Of a stretch of DNA of 64,000 bases, positions 1 through 10,368 are shown in pieces. The stretch lies in assembly GCA_023653785.1 (NCBI GenBank), contig JAMKCH010049376.1, positions 62,001 through 126,000 on the forward strand. The letters are read 5' to 3'. Below the pieces are notes generated by a model. The model had not been told where the DNA came from. It saw nothing but the letters and a program-made list of their open reading frames with translations, and made no database searches. Numbering within the stretch: position 1 is the stretch's first letter; each line of letters opens with the position of its first letter. Source of the DNA: Ophioderma brevispina. Its lineage: Eukaryota; Echinodermata; Ophiuroidea; Amphilepidida; Ophiodermatidae. The position numbers and the translations under genes are program-made.

Positions 1-560
1 GAACCTTGAGAAGTGCTGTTTCTACACTATGCTGTGGTCTATATGCTGACTGCATGGGTGCTTGGAGATGATGATTGGCCAGATAATCTTGTAGCTGTTT
101 CATAGCAATTCTCTCAATTACCTTCCCCAAAAATGGTAAGTTGGAAATCGGTCGATAGTGTGACAAGATATTTGTGTCAAGATTTGCTTTCTTGAGTAAG
201 GGAATTATCCGGGTATGCTTTAATAGAGAAGGAAATATTCCCAAAGTCAGAGAAGAATTCTTGAAGGCAGGTCTTGAAAAGGCAGACAGGAAGAGGATCC
301 AATGGACAGGATGTGATTGCCGAAGATTTAATTGAATCGAGAACTTCCTCCTCAGAAACAAATTTCTGGAAGCATGAATCACAAGTATCTTCAATAACTA
401 CAGTCAAAGGTGGTGTAACACTGGCATCCAGGTTGCTTTGCAGATTATCAATTTTATCGCTGAAGAACTTGCGAACATGTCAGCAAGGTCTTTCGGACTT
501 TCATGGTCTGGAAGAGTGGCAGTGGCTTTCGGTTAGGAACTCCTTTGTGGGTCCATCCAA
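1..560 (-). pseudogene. CR1/L2-like LINE reverse transcriptase fragment, frameshifted
   Basis: Minus-strand reading frames encode part of a non-LTR retrotransposon reverse transcriptase. Reading leftward there is a linker resembling 'DHESPKDLADMFA' (about 470-510), then 'VSEEEVLDSIKSS' and 'CPLDPLPVCLFK' (about 280-350), then the fingers-domain motif 'YRPISNLPFLGKVIER' (about 90-145) and 'QSAYRPQHSVETALLKV' at the window edge. The order and motifs match CR1/L2-clade reverse transcriptases, which copy LINE RNA at a nicked target. At least two frame changes separate these blocks (near 180-210 and near 450), so the copy is dead or the assembly is noisy. The catalytic palm motif would lie left of base 1 and is not visible. 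Family assignment is good, clade assignment moderate. Confidence 0.8.
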
Positions 561-589
561 TGGTCTATACAACAGTGTTCTGTACAAAG

Positions 590-735
590 CTAGATGGGTT
601 ATCATACATGATGGCATTTGCTTTGACCAGTTGACAGTGTCGTCTGGGACACCATACTTGGTGAGAATATGCAACATTGCATCCCTGTTGACACTGTCAA
701 AAATGGTTGAGATAGAACGCTGGAAAGATATAAAA
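590..735 (-). pseudogene. Second LINE reverse transcriptase fragment
   Basis: A minus-strand frame reads 'FDSVNRDAMLHILTKYGVP' (about 640-700), followed in another frame by residues resembling 'MYDNPSSFV'. This is the reverse transcriptase region around the first catalytic aspartate as found in RTE/jockey/I-type LINEs, where 'AFDSVxRxxLWxxLxxYGxP' is usual. It lies upstream of the CR1/L2-like fragment in the same orientation. However, it carries a motif that should come after the motifs of that fragment, so it is a different element joined to it. The leading K/A before F is replaced by T-I, and no flanking domain is intact. It is a short relic without a coding function of its own. Confidence 0.6.
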
Positions 736-912
736 CCGTAAAACTAAAAGTTGCACTTAATGGAGTTTTCAGTGTTCACTGTGTGGTACAACATACACAA
801 AAAGGGTTTCGAACTGAATGAGCGAGTAAGCCTACTTGCGAAATATTTTGATTATGGCCTGCGTGTCACAGTACTGCAATGTCCATTAAAGCTCGTGCAA
901 CGTAGTTGTATT

Positions 913-914
<2 letters not shown>

Positions 915-993
<79 letters not shown>
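915..993. repeat. (TA)n microsatellite, about 79 bp
   Basis: A pure AT dinucleotide tract. It abuts the 3' end of the minus-strand Penelope-like element; a second TA tract abuts its 5' end. Confidence 0.95.
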
Positions 994-996
<3 letters not shown>

Positions 997-1047
997 GGAG
1001 AAATTGTGAGAGGGCGAGACGTTGCAGGTTGCACCAAATACTATATT

Positions 1048-1089
1048 TAGTTACTAGCTTTCGAGCTCATGCTCTTCATCAGGTAATCT
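1048..1089 (-). ncRNA. Hammerhead ribozyme of the Penelope-like element
   Basis: On the minus strand the sequence contains the core CTGATGA, a 4-bp stem II (GAGC/GCTC) closed by ATGA, then GAA. After that comes a 2-bp, loop-less stem III (AG/CT) ending in the cleavage triplet CTA, and then GTAA, which pairs with the TTAC lying just 5' of the core as stem I. All core bases of a type I hammerhead are present. Penelope-like elements are known to carry type I hammerheads with very short stem III in their terminal repeats, where they are thought to process the element RNA. Predicted cleavage is after the CTA, near position 1054. Folding is by eye only. Confidence 0.8.
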
Positions 1090-1485
1090 ACAAACAAATG
1101 AACAAGAACAACTGAGGATAAATAAAAAGGACCACAGAAAAAATTAAAATTGACAAAGGTAGACTATGAGATTCATAAATAAACTCGAAATGAAAAGATG
1201 AAAAAAGCAATATAACTCACATGCTGAGGAATAGGTAAACACAATTATATAATACCAACAGCAGATAACACCGCACACACAAGTGAACAAGAACCAAAAT
1301 GACACTGATAGTGATATGGAGTGAAAAAGGAGTTGAGAAAAAGAGTATTGACCAAAACCACAGGCCATGACGGCTGAGAAGGACGATTGAGAAACGAGAA
1401 CAAAAGAAAAGCAAGGAGAAATGTCAACAAGTAGAGGCCAGAGGACAGGGCATTAGTGAAAATAACACGCCGGAACAAGCGCACA

Positions 1486-1567
1486 TACCCACACACACCC
1501 AGACACAGACACTACCAAATACACTCATACACGCACACACACACAAACACGGGCACAAACACACGAA
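1486..1567. repeat. CA-rich microsatellite in the element's 3' tail
   Basis: Interrupted (CA)n inside the 3' untranslated part of the Penelope-like element. The surrounding 1090-1660 is low-complexity, A-rich on the plus strand, without coding signal. Confidence 0.8.
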
Positions 1568-1660
1568 TGCAAATACACTAAGAAACACACACCAAAAGAC
1601 ACTAATGCGAATGCATGCGAATATACGAAAGTAACAAAGTATATAAGAAAGTGGGGGACT

Positions 1661-2907
1661 CTACTCGTCGATATTAATGCCCCACGGAACAATAGAACGT
1701 AAATTAGCAATCCAAAATGATTCGCGCATCCTGATTATGTGATCGGTTTTGGTGCGAATTTGTTCAATGCCAGTAATTTGGGCATGACTAATGTCATGGT
1801 CAGATTGATTAAAGTGTTTCACATACGGGAGATCCTTCCTATTGTTTTTAATTTCCGATCTAGTATTGTTAAAACGCGTGTAGAGAGTAGGGATGGTTTT
1901 TCCTGTATATTGGCGATTGCATTTTTGGCACGTGATAACGTAGATGACCAGGATGATTTGCACGTGATATGACTTGTAATGGGAAAGGATTCATTAGTGA
2001 CAGAACTGGTTATTTTTTTACTTTCTTTGGTAAAGCCGTGAAGGATACATTTCTTGGAAGAGCAATTAAAGAACCCCGTGGGAGAGGCTTGACCTGAAAG
2101 GGAATCATTTTTGATTTTGGCAGAGACAAGGAGGTCCCGTAAATTACGAGGACGTCTGTAATCAATGATAGGCGGCTCCGGGAAGATGCCCTTCATAGAT
2201 GGTGAAGAGTGAAGGACAGAAAGGTGGGTTTGAATGACACGATGAAGGTTGAAAAATCGTGGATTATAGGTGATAACAAGGGGAACTCTATTGTTTAGCG
2301 GCTTATCTTTGTATTGCAGGAGATCATTCCGTTCAGCACGATGGATTTGCTTGTCAACTAGATTGGGTTTATAACCACGATTGATTAATTTATGTTTCAG
2401 GGACCTCATATGGTGATCTTTTTGCCCTTCGTCGGAGCATATCCTCTTAATACGAAGGGCCTGGCTGTTAGCCACACCTTTAAATGTGTGGGGAGGATGA
2501 CAAGATAGAGGCGATAAGTACATATGGGAATCAGTGGGCTTAGAGAAAAGCTGAGTAGACATGTAACCAGAATCTATAGAAACAGAAACATCTAGAAAGG
2601 GAAGCTGAATCTGGGAATACTCGAAGGTGAACTTGATGGAGTTATGAGAAGAATTGAGGTAGTTGTGAAAACTAAGCAAATTGGTCTCGGTGTCCGTCCA
2701 AAGAAAGAAAACATCGTCGATATACCGCATCCAAGATCTGGGGTGCGGCTGGAGGTGGGTGGATGAGAGAAGACGGTCCTCAAGGTAGCCCATAAATATA
2801 TAAGCATAGCTGGGGGCAAAGGCGGTGCCCATCGCTGTACCTGTTAATTGAATATAGTGAGAATCATTAAACTGAAAATTGTTCAAAGTAAGCACCAATT
2901 CCATCAA
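1661..2907 (-). pseudogene. Penelope-like RT C-terminal half plus GIY-YIG endonuclease
   Basis: The longest open frame (1819-2907, 362 codons) begins inside the reverse transcriptase palm. 'GTAMGTAFAPSYAYIFMG' is followed by the catalytic 'YIDDVFFLW' and then 'PFLDVSV', the usual Penelope order. The linker has 'RRPRNLRDLLVSAK' and a 'CSSKKC' cysteine pair, a known Penelope linker feature. The endonuclease is in a second, overlapping frame (1661-1963). It starts 'VIYVITCQKCNRQYTGKT', the GIY-YIG strand pair with the inserted cysteines typical of Penelope enzymes. A helix with 'YTRFNNTRSEI', 'KHFN' and the late glutamate of 'RESFWI' follow. The frame change near 1950 falls just before the endonuclease. 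The proteins would reverse transcribe element RNA at an endonuclease nick; this copy cannot without repair. Confidence 0.88.
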
Positions 2908-3054
2908 GCGAATAAGGTGAGTGGTAGGTGGGCTTTGAACTTTGCGTTTATTGAGAGCAAGTTGGGAGGCATGAAGGCCATCACCATGAATCAGACGTGC
3001 ACAAAAATGTATTAGGCGGGAATGGACCCTGTCTATTCAATAAAAGAGTAGATC

Positions 3055-3435
3055 TTAGAAATGGGTTGTGTCCTGTATAAAGGATGGAAGAGATTGCACA
3101 AGAGGTCTTAGGTGAATATCAATGAATTGGGATATCTGTGTTGTTGGACAAGCGAAGCTAGACACAATTGGGCGGCCGGGGGTATCGACCTTATGAATTT
3201 TGGGTAGAAGATATAAATTAGGACACTGACATTGTTTGGGGATCAGAATCTGTTTGATATTAGAATCTATATCAAGTTTTTGAACAGTTTCTCTAACAAG
3301 TTTTCTGTGTTTTTCAGTGGGATCCGCAGAGAGTTTGGCATAAGATGACCTGTCATCTAACTGTCTGTTACCCTCAGCAATGTATTTCTCACGGTCCATA
3401 ATAACAATAGCCCCTTCCTTATAGGCAGGCTTCAA
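3055..3435 (-). pseudogene. Penelope-like RT N-terminal blocks (RT1-RT2)
   Basis: A 126-residue frame holds 'LYLLPKIHK' and 'GRPIVSS' (around 3160-3240), the reverse transcriptase fingers motifs that precede the palm in Penelope-like elements. The preceding 'MKPAYKEGAIVIMDREKY' is the usual 'L..ADKG..VVIMD...Y' block. The frame ends in 'FIQDTTHF' and the palm continues in another frame beginning near 2907. About 150 bases (2908-3054) therefore carry coding sequence interrupted by one or more indels. The unit is not an independent gene. Confidence 0.82.
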
Positions 3436-4399
3436 TATAATGTGTGTTTTACGTCGAATTTCACGTAACGAATGCCTTTCGCCAGTAGTGAGAATGTCTT
3501 TGAACCTCTTAGGTTTAGAAGAAAGCTCAATAATATCTTAATAAACGCGATCAAGAAAAAGTTCAAGCGTGGGATGTTGAGGAGGTGGCATCCAGCTGCT
3601 CTTCTGGAATGGCAGTTTAGATTTCTGAGATGCGTAATCACCAGGGTTTTCCTTCGGTTCATATTTGTTTTTTTTAGAGAAGTGTGCTTTTAATCTCATC
3701 CTTCTTTTAAATTCTTTGAGGTCATTTTGTAAAGTAAGAGAGTCCACTTGGGGTGGTACTGGACAGAATCCTAAACCCTTGGACAGTAAACAGATGTCGT
3801 TACTATTCTTAAAGTAAGAGAGTCCACTTGGGGTGGTACTGGACAGATCCTAAACCCTTGGACAAGTAACAGATGTCGTTTATATTCAAATCATAATGAG
3901 ATAGGTTGACAATTTCGGTTTTGGAGCTATGGTTTTGGTAGAAGTACCAAGATCATCCTGTCCTAGTTCACTTCTTGTTTGAGTTTTTTCCTGTATGCAG
4001 ACCATTATGGGCTCTCAGAGCGCTCTACGTCTTTTGGTGTAATGGGAAAGTTTGTATCGTCGCCCCCGTCCCATCTATTAGCTGTGGACAGTCAGTAGAT
4101 ACATCTGAATGGGTAGAAATGTGGGGTCTTTGCATTTAAAATTGCAGATCTCTGACGAGTTTGTTTGATTTAGAAATAGATAGGCGGTCCGAGAAAATGA
4201 CTGTGTCATTGAGCATATTAAGAGTCCTGTGGTATTCCTGAGGATTAGCACTCTGGTTCCAAAGGTCCCACTTAAGCTCGTTGATCCTCGAGATCAAGCT
4301 CTGGAGTTTACTGGTTGCTGTTTGGTGTGCGATGGTGTAAGAGATCTTATGCAGACCAGAGGGTGTTGTCCCATTGTTGGTGAAGGTCGTGGTCGTCAC
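3432..4399 (-). pseudogene. Penelope-like element N-terminal region, fragmented
   Basis: Three minus-strand frames carry pieces of the region that precedes the reverse transcriptase. 4136-4399 has 'LHKISYTIAHQTATSKLQSL', a helical stretch. 3538-3747 has 'VDSLTLQNDLKEFKRRMRL' and 'KSSWMPPPQHPTLELF', matching the conserved 'DL..F.R.LRL...F' and 'S.W.P......LE.F' pattern of Penelope proteins. 3432-3662 is a further broken frame. Between 3750 and 4120 no long frame survives, partly because an 80-bp block is tandemly duplicated there. Function is the poorly understood N-terminal part of the element protein. Confidence 0.65.
3731..3885. repeat. 80-bp tandem duplication inside the element's coding region
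   Basis: The block starting AAAGTAAGAGAGTCCACTTG at 3731 recurs at 3811. The copies differ only by small indels. 80 is not a multiple of three, so it shifts the reading frame. In the minus frame it duplicates the conserved 'GFCPVPPQVDSL' stretch. Confidence 0.9.
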
Positions 4400-4626
4400 A
4401 TGCCAAGTTCAGCTTTCTGGGGGGAGGGAACAAAGGATTGTCCTCTTCACATGTTTGGGAGTTACTGCTGTTGAGTGTAAGTTTGGGTTTCAAGAATACG
4501 AAGAAGTTGTACACGTTTCTATTCAAGATTACTATCCTCTGCTGTGCTATTCCTGATTTGCAGTAAGATTGGTTGATGGCCAAAGGTGGTAACCGGCCGT
4601 TTGTATCCATCTGGATCACCAGGGAA

Positions 4627-4727
4627 AATATATATATATAGATATCTTATATATATATATATATATATATATCTATGTATATTAATATATATATATATAT
4701 ATTATATATATATTATCTATATATATT
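4627..4727. repeat. Imperfect (TA)n microsatellite
   Basis: TA-rich tract with GATATC-type interruptions at the 5' border of the minus-strand Penelope-like element. Confidence 0.9.
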
Positions 4728-5335
4728 ACTCCTTTCATGCTGTTGCTCTAATAGGTTGCAGCATGTTTCGTTGAGCACGTCTTTTTCTTTCTACAAACTG
4801 TCATGGTTTATGTTGCCTTGATGTTTTTATCAAGACGTATACTATTAGCATTTTGCATAGCTCACTCATTGCGTTTGAGCCCTCTGGTATTCCTAAAAAA
4901 AATGTGCGGCTGATGGAGGGGTCCGGGGCTTAAAGGGTAATTGATTCTGCATTGGTGGATTGCATTTAGCTCTTTGCTGCACTGATGAGAAAAAACAAAG
5001 TTCGAAACTGGTACTGTCTGCAGATTGGTATATTACGCCTCCTGTCCTGCTGTTGCCCCTAATAGGTGGCAGGCCATGTTTGTGAGCACTCTTTGGCTTT
5101 CTAACACTGTTACATGGTTTATGTAGCCTTGATGTTTTTTAGCAAGAAGTAATAATATTGCATTTGCCATAGCTCAATCATTGAGTTGGCCCTCTGGTAG
5201 TCATAAACAATGTGCGGCGTGATGGAGTGGTCAGTGGATTAACGGGTCATTGATTCACTTCATTTTGGATTGATTGAGCTCTGGCTGCACTATGAGCACC
5301 CCAAGTTCGAACGGTACGTTTTCTCTGTCAGATTG
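4721..5335. repeat. Two tandem units of about 306 bp, tRNA-like segment in each
   Basis: Unit 1 (about 4721-5028) and unit 2 (about 5028-5335) share the same order of blocks: a 'CTAATAGGTxGCAG' block, a 'GTTTATGTxGCCTTGATG' block, 'CATAGCTCA', then 'TGTGCGGC..GATGGAG'. After these comes a tRNA-B-box-like GTTCGAA near 5000 and 5312. The tail of each unit could be a degenerate tRNA-derived SINE head (A-box-like near 4908 and 5215). Divergence is mainly single-base indels. I do not recognise the family. Confidence 0.7.
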
Positions 5336-5370
5336 CGTAGATCGCTCGATCTATAGGGCTATGTATCTAT

Positions 5371-5554
5371 CGAGAGAGAGAGAGAGAGGATGGGAGGAGA
5401 CACAGAGAGAGAGAGAGAAAAGAGAGAGGAGACGAGGGAGAGAGAGGGAGAGAGTAACAGAGAGAGGTAAGATGAAGAGAGAGTGAGGGCGAGATAGACA
5501 GAGACGATATAATATTTATATATATATATATATATATATATTCTATATATATAG

Positions 5555-5597
<43 letters not shown>
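5371..5597. repeat. (GA)n followed by (TA)n microsatellites
   Basis: GA-rich purine tract 5371-5500 on the plus strand, then TA tracts 5509-5597. Apparent open frames here are repeat artefacts. Confidence 0.92.
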
Positions 5598-5598
<1 letters not shown>

Positions 5599-6959
5599 TA
5601 TTATCGCACAAGCGTGGAATATCATTTCCCAAACATCAAATCTCGTGATAATAATGACAACTTTCCAAAAATCCAAAATCTACCAATATAACATAAAACC
5701 TCAAAGGAAACACCTTGCCTCTTCGAGATGAAAAGATCCAATTCACTTTGGAAAAACAAATCTAATGGTCATGCCTCCAGGTTCAATAAATTTCTGCAGA
5801 GATGGGACTCTATTGTCGAGTTATACAAATTCATTCTTTTCCCGAATCCACCACAAAAAAAATACCTATTCTATTAAGTAGTGTCTTGATTCGTATGCAT
5901 TTTTATCACGTAGTTTTTATTCTTATGATTCGTGAAACAAAATTCAGGACTGGAAGGAGCTCCAGCCTTGATTTGTTGAAACATGGTGATGTTGTGTTGT
6001 TGCCGCTTCGTTGTATGTTTGGGAAATATTTTCGGAGAGGGAAATTAGATAATTGGGACATAAAATATGAACATATAAACATATAGGTACTATAGTGGAA
6101 TTGACCTTTTTGGAGATAAGCCGGCTCATGTTTCCAACTTGCCTTTGATGAGTGTTTGAGAAATCACAATTTTCCTGCAAACAAATTCAAGAGCAACCCC
6201 ATCGGGCCAGAAGATTTCAACTTTTTCTAAATTTGTTTGGATATTTTCCTAACAGATTTCTTTCCCTTATCTAGGACATTCATTTATCTAACCAATTACT
6301 CTTAAACAACAGTAGGTTTTAAATGGTTGAAGGTCATCCTGCCGTGAAAAAAATGCACAGATACTTCAAAAAATGGGCTGTGGGTAGTAATATGTATGTT
6401 ACCTATTTTGTGTGATGTTTGGGTATATTTAAGGGGTAAATATTGAAGAGCCAACAGGGTCTATGAAGGATCAGCACTCTAGCCTCTGCTAAATACAGTT
6501 GAAGATTACCAATTCTGATGTTCCTATTGTAAATTCCCATACAAACCATTGAAACCAATGTAAACACAAATTCGATCATTATAAATATTTCTCGATAATT
6601 TAGCCATATTGAATTAAACATTTACCAATGTTCGCCTGTCAATTTACCCCTTTCATTTATAGAACGACCCAACCTAAAACAACGTTTTTGGTTAAAGTGT
6701 ATGCAATATATGGCGAAAGACTGTAGTGAAAGAGTGTACGCTTTCGGATAAAATTGTGAATTTTTTGCACACAAGTACTTTAGGCATTGATAATCCATAA
6801 AGTTGATGGAAGCACTTGCCAACCCCCTTTAATGGACCCCAGAATGGGTTTCAAGGTTATACAGGGGTCAAAATTTTAAAATGCTCCGATTGTGTTGAAA
6901 AGCACACCATGATATTTGTCTGATTACAAGGATTCCAAAAAGGTATAGTTTACACTATC
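5598..6959. other. Unannotated AT-rich stretch
   Basis: Short open frames on both strands (up to 94 codons) have no recognisable motif, no consistent splice context and AT-biased composition. I see no gene, RNA or repeat that I can name here. Confidence 0.6.
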
Positions 6960-7216
6960 TACTCTCTTAAAATGAAAGAGTGAAAAATCACTCTGAATTT
7001 CGAGTTATTTTAAATTAACTCTAATCGAGTGGCTTTTAGCTCTAAAAGAGCGAGAAAATGCAACCCGACACTTTCACTCGCGGTTAACAGAGGTCACTCT
7101 CTTACCGAGTGGCTCAAAATGCCACTCTTCTTCGGAGTGAAGCCCACTCTGAACTCTTATCGACCGGGTTTTAACTCTAAAAGAGTGAGAAAATGCTCAC
7201 TCTTTTCCGGAGTGAA

Positions 7217-7353
7217 CTAATAGCCAATCAGAAACGCCGCAAATCGCGTGATTATTTTCGAACAACATGGCGGACGAGTTAAGTGGACCGTCAGCAAACG
7301 GTTGAACGAAGTTGAAATTAGTGAAGAAATCATAGATATCTTCACGGGTGAGT
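7217..7353 (+). other. Candidate captured promoter and first exon inside the foldback element
   Basis: A CCAAT box sits at 7224-7228 (TAGCCAATCAG context). At 7267 there is an ATG in good start context (AACATGGCGG) reading 'MADELSGPSANG' before a TGA. An offset frame reads 'EVEISEEIIDIFT' up to a strong splice-donor-like GGTGAGT (GT at 7348). The combination of CCAAT box, CpG-containing leader, start codon and donor is what a host gene 5' end looks like, and its composition differs from the ACTCT arms. No TATA box is evident. The one-base frame conflict means that, if captured, it is decayed or the call is wrong. The parent gene is not recognised. Confidence 0.35.
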
Positions 7354-7489
7354 ATATTGTATGTGTCGGTCACAGTTCATAGCATTTACAGACAAAGTGT
7401 GGAGAAGCATTAAATGTTATTTACTGTATTATCACTCGTACATACGGTAGTCTGCGTCAGGCTCCCGGCCAGGCTAGGCTTACACATGT

Positions 7490-7625
7490 ACGAAACGCAC
7501 AATCATGCATGTCACGGGCATGCATACCGTGATCATACACGTCATGCATGCCACAATCATGCATGTCTCACTGAATCATGCCAGTGATGCGCCACAATAT
7601 TCATTCATGTCACGATGCTATGAAT
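7490..7625. repeat. Cluster of short CATGCATG/GTCACG repeats
   Basis: Many degenerate copies of TCATGCATGTCAC and its inverse in about 130 bp, inside the foldback element. No function is evident. Confidence 0.6.
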
Positions 7626-7871
7626 TATGACCTACACATACAATATACTCACCAAACAAACAAAATTCCTAAAGAATCACAACTCTATAAGAGTGACTAG
7701 TTCACTCTAAAAAGGAGTTATCAGTTCACTCTTTCCTTAGAGTTATTTTGTTCACTCTTTATTTTGAGTGGATCTCACTCTAAAAGATGCGTCACTCAGC
7801 TGGCTCTTTTTGGAGTGAGATTTCACTCTGTTAGAGTGGTTTTTTTTCACTCTTTCGTTTTTAAGAGAGTA

Positions 7872-10020
7872 TGGCTCCGATCTTTCCCTGTGAGCTATTA
7901 CATATCATCATCATGCTTTAAACCATGAAACCTAGTAACTGTCCCAATTGGACCACACAAATGACATCATCTTACCTCATATGGTGTCATGGGTGGATTC
8001 TTAAATGCACAATAACTGGAAAACTCCAGTTGGGCTGTGTTCAGATTGCCAATCATTTACATCACTGCGGATTTCCTCTTGTATAATGAAATTTGTGCAG
8101 AAACTCTTGTTCTCAAGTAAAATAGCGGGAATCGAAAATATTGTTAATCACATCATGAGGATCATATATAACAATGTAAAACAAATACCAATTTGCCACT
8201 TTAGAACAAGTGAGAACTAGTCAATTGCAGTATTCGATAGTTCCTAAATGGCTCCTTTAGCTGATACCAATATTCAATAAAGTCAAAATAATACAAATCA
8301 ATAAGCTTTACTGATAAGTTTAGTAGACTGTCATTAATTCTTCACTGGAAACACATTCTTAAATTTACTTGGTAAATCGCAGCAAGATCCTAATAGCCGA
8401 TTTGTTTATATGTTGTAAAATGTCTGTATAACCTTCGTCCTTTCTTATTGAAAAAGATACATTTTCATTTGACCCCACCCTGGCTATTATTGTTTTTTCT
8501 TCATGAATATCTGGCAATGGGGAAAACCCAGAGAGCTGTTATTTTTACCTTGAGTGCAATAAAAGACTTTATTGTTTTAGTTGTTATTTTGAAAGAGATC
8601 ACAAGTACCTGCTCGTCATATTGATAATCATAATATGAAATGTCACCATAGCGATCATGCAACGCGTTTTCAGTTAATGATAACCTGCATTGGTATCACT
8701 CAAAAGCTACAATGTTTGCCCGCTGCGCTATATCATAGAACCCTTATACAATAATAGCCTTAACACTATTCATTTCAGCTTTAATTTTGATTTTATTATT
8801 GGAATTTTATTATTTGAATTTTTATCTTTCCTTTTGGGAAGTGATTGAATACGGTAAACTCGTGTTCTGCTCAAGCTAACGAATTTCCCATGAAGGTTGA
8901 TTATTTTTGTTATGTTTCTCCTTTAGATAAGTCATTGGTTACTTCGAATAAATGTCTAAAAAAATGAACCATGACCTTTAATATAGACAAGACACTTGGT
9001 ATACTGGTGAAACGAATGATGCGTACACTTCATAATAGACGATGGACTGTGAGTCTTTAGGACTTTCCACTTCGTGGCTCCGGTCATATTAAGTTTTACT
9101 ATTTCAATTTCTGTTTCGAATTTAATTTTCCCGGCTATGTTATCAACACGTTTTCTCACGTCATTTAAAGAGACATGAGGACATTTCCAAAGAGAAGTGC
9201 CCTCAATTTTTGTCGAACCCAGCTTTTTGCATATTTGGAATGCTTACCAATGTATTAGATCACATCTGAAGTGAATAAGCCGAATACGACGTCTTTATGC
9301 ATTAATTTAAGATGATGATTTAGTAGTTTCTGTCGTGCACGACAGAAGTTCAAAGCATTGTTTCCTATAGGGACGATTAAGATAGCAGGCAAGTTCAAAA
9401 CAAGGTTGCGGTTTTCTTTCGTGCTTGTTTGTCCAATAAACCTTTGAAACGTTCTCGGTAGGTAGTCTAAAACCGATCAAGTGCAATGTGAGAGAAATTT
9501 GTATCCTGAAAAGATCTCCTCCTGCCACTTTAACTTGAATGAAGTGAAATCAGGTTCCCTTTTCGTATGTAATTTTATCAGGGAAGGTCATTGCCGAAAT
9601 AAAATGTACACATTACACACTTTCACGAGAGTGATACACCCACGGGTGCACTTACATTAAAGGTGCAACGAGAGATTTTGAGACACCCAAATATTGTGTC
9701 ACAATAGTAATTTTATATACATTAGACACTCAATAGATTTCTTACCTTGTATTTGGCGACAGAACTGTCATAAAAGAGAGAAAAAAGGCGATTTTGATTT
9801 GCTTATATTTCAATATAAAACATAGCCTGAATTTCGAATTTGCTCCTATATGAAATTAGAAATTTCACATTTTTTGTATCAAAGAAACATTTTTCAGCTT
9901 AATCCTTTAAAATGGAGATTTTTGTATGGAAAGCTTTACATTAGGGCACAAATCAGCACTCTCAAATTTGTAGGGACACCTGATATGTGAAATTTCTCGT
10001 TCCACCTTTAACCATGTTAA
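7872..10020. other. Unannotated stretch
   Basis: AT-rich sequence without any frame longer than about 75 codons, no recognisable protein motif, and no obvious internal repeat. I see nothing I can name. Confidence 0.6.
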
Positions 10021-10024
10021 CAGT

Positions 10025-10368
10025 CAGTGTATGATAATAATAATAATAATAATAATAATGTGTATTTTTAACGCGCGACATATCCACGTAAACGTGCTCA
10101 AGGCGCCGTGCATTGCGGCAGCCATGAAAGGCGCTCAGCACATCAGAGAAACCATAATACCAGAACAGATTTATGCGAAGAAGCTCGAGTTTGGAAGCAG
10201 GAGGAAACCGGAGTGCCCGGAGAAAACCTGCGGGAACGAGTATCGATCGAGAAACCAAATTAACATAAAGCCACCGAGTTCAAGCCCCTGTCGGGGATTG
10301 AACCCGAGACCTCATTTGTGAAAGGCGAGGGAAGATACGCTACGCCAACCCGTTCCCCCAAGTTCATC
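10025..10368 (-). mobile_element. tRNA-derived SINE with (TTA)n tail
   Basis: Read on the minus strand, the 5' end (about 10365-10290) has an A-box-like TGGCGTAGCGTATC and a B-box GGTTCAATCCCC, spaced as in a tRNA, with a B-stem-like CCCGACAGGGG nearby. A body with GTTTTCTCCGGGCACTCC follows, and the unit ends in a (TTA)n tail at 10031-10059. The order tRNA head, body, simple-repeat tail is that of a SINE transcribed by RNA polymerase III and mobilised by a partner LINE. The apparent coding frames over it are spurious. Confidence 0.7.

Larger units (their letters stand above)
1000..4626 (-). mobile_element. Penelope-like retroelement (GIY-YIG type), degraded
   Basis: On the minus strand the order is: N-terminal region (about 4400-3540), reverse transcriptase with 'LPKIHK' and 'GRPIVSS' (about 3190-3240), 'GTAMGTAFAPSYA' and 'YIDDVFFLW' (about 2700-2840), a linker with 'RRPRNLRDLLVSAK' and a C/C/H cluster (about 2050-2160), then a GIY-YIG endonuclease (about 1670-1960). 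A long 3' tail ends with a hammerhead ribozyme. This order is that of endonuclease-bearing Penelope-like elements (Poseidon/Neptune/Nematis-type groups). Frame changes near 1960, 2900-3050, 3430 and 3700-4100 inactivate it as written. The boundaries are set by the flanking (TA)n tracts and are approximate. No clear second long-terminal-like repeat is seen at the 5' end. Confidence 0.88.
6962..7869. mobile_element. Foldback/MITE-like element with ACTCT-rich arms, TA duplication
   Basis: The left end CTCTCTTAAAATGAAAGAG and the inverted right end match apart from one base pair. The element is flanked by TA at 6960-6961 and 7870-7871, a TA target-site duplication as in Tc1/mariner-type MITEs. 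Each arm (6962-7215 and 7680-7869) is made of many short ACTCT/AGAGT motifs in both orientations, so the arms are internally repetitive and self-pairing. No transposase frame is present. The middle (7217-7620) is different in character and looks like captured gene sequence. Confidence 0.8.

Noticed and set aside
751..1115. Open frames of alternating Tyr-Ile over 906-1115 on both strands
   Set aside because: They are translations of the (TA)n microsatellite.
1739..1972. Plus-strand frame opposite the GIY-YIG region
   Set aside because: Antisense shadow of the endonuclease frame, with no motif of its own.
5274..5676. Frames rich in Arg-Glu or Ile-Tyr
   Set aside because: Products of GA and TA microsatellites.
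7490..7625. Regular short repeats considered as a CRISPR array
   Set aside because: Units are degenerate and overlapping with no fixed spacer length, and the DNA is eukaryotic.
10031..10321. 96-codon plus frame
   Set aside because: Runs through a SINE and its triplet tail in antisense; no protein character.
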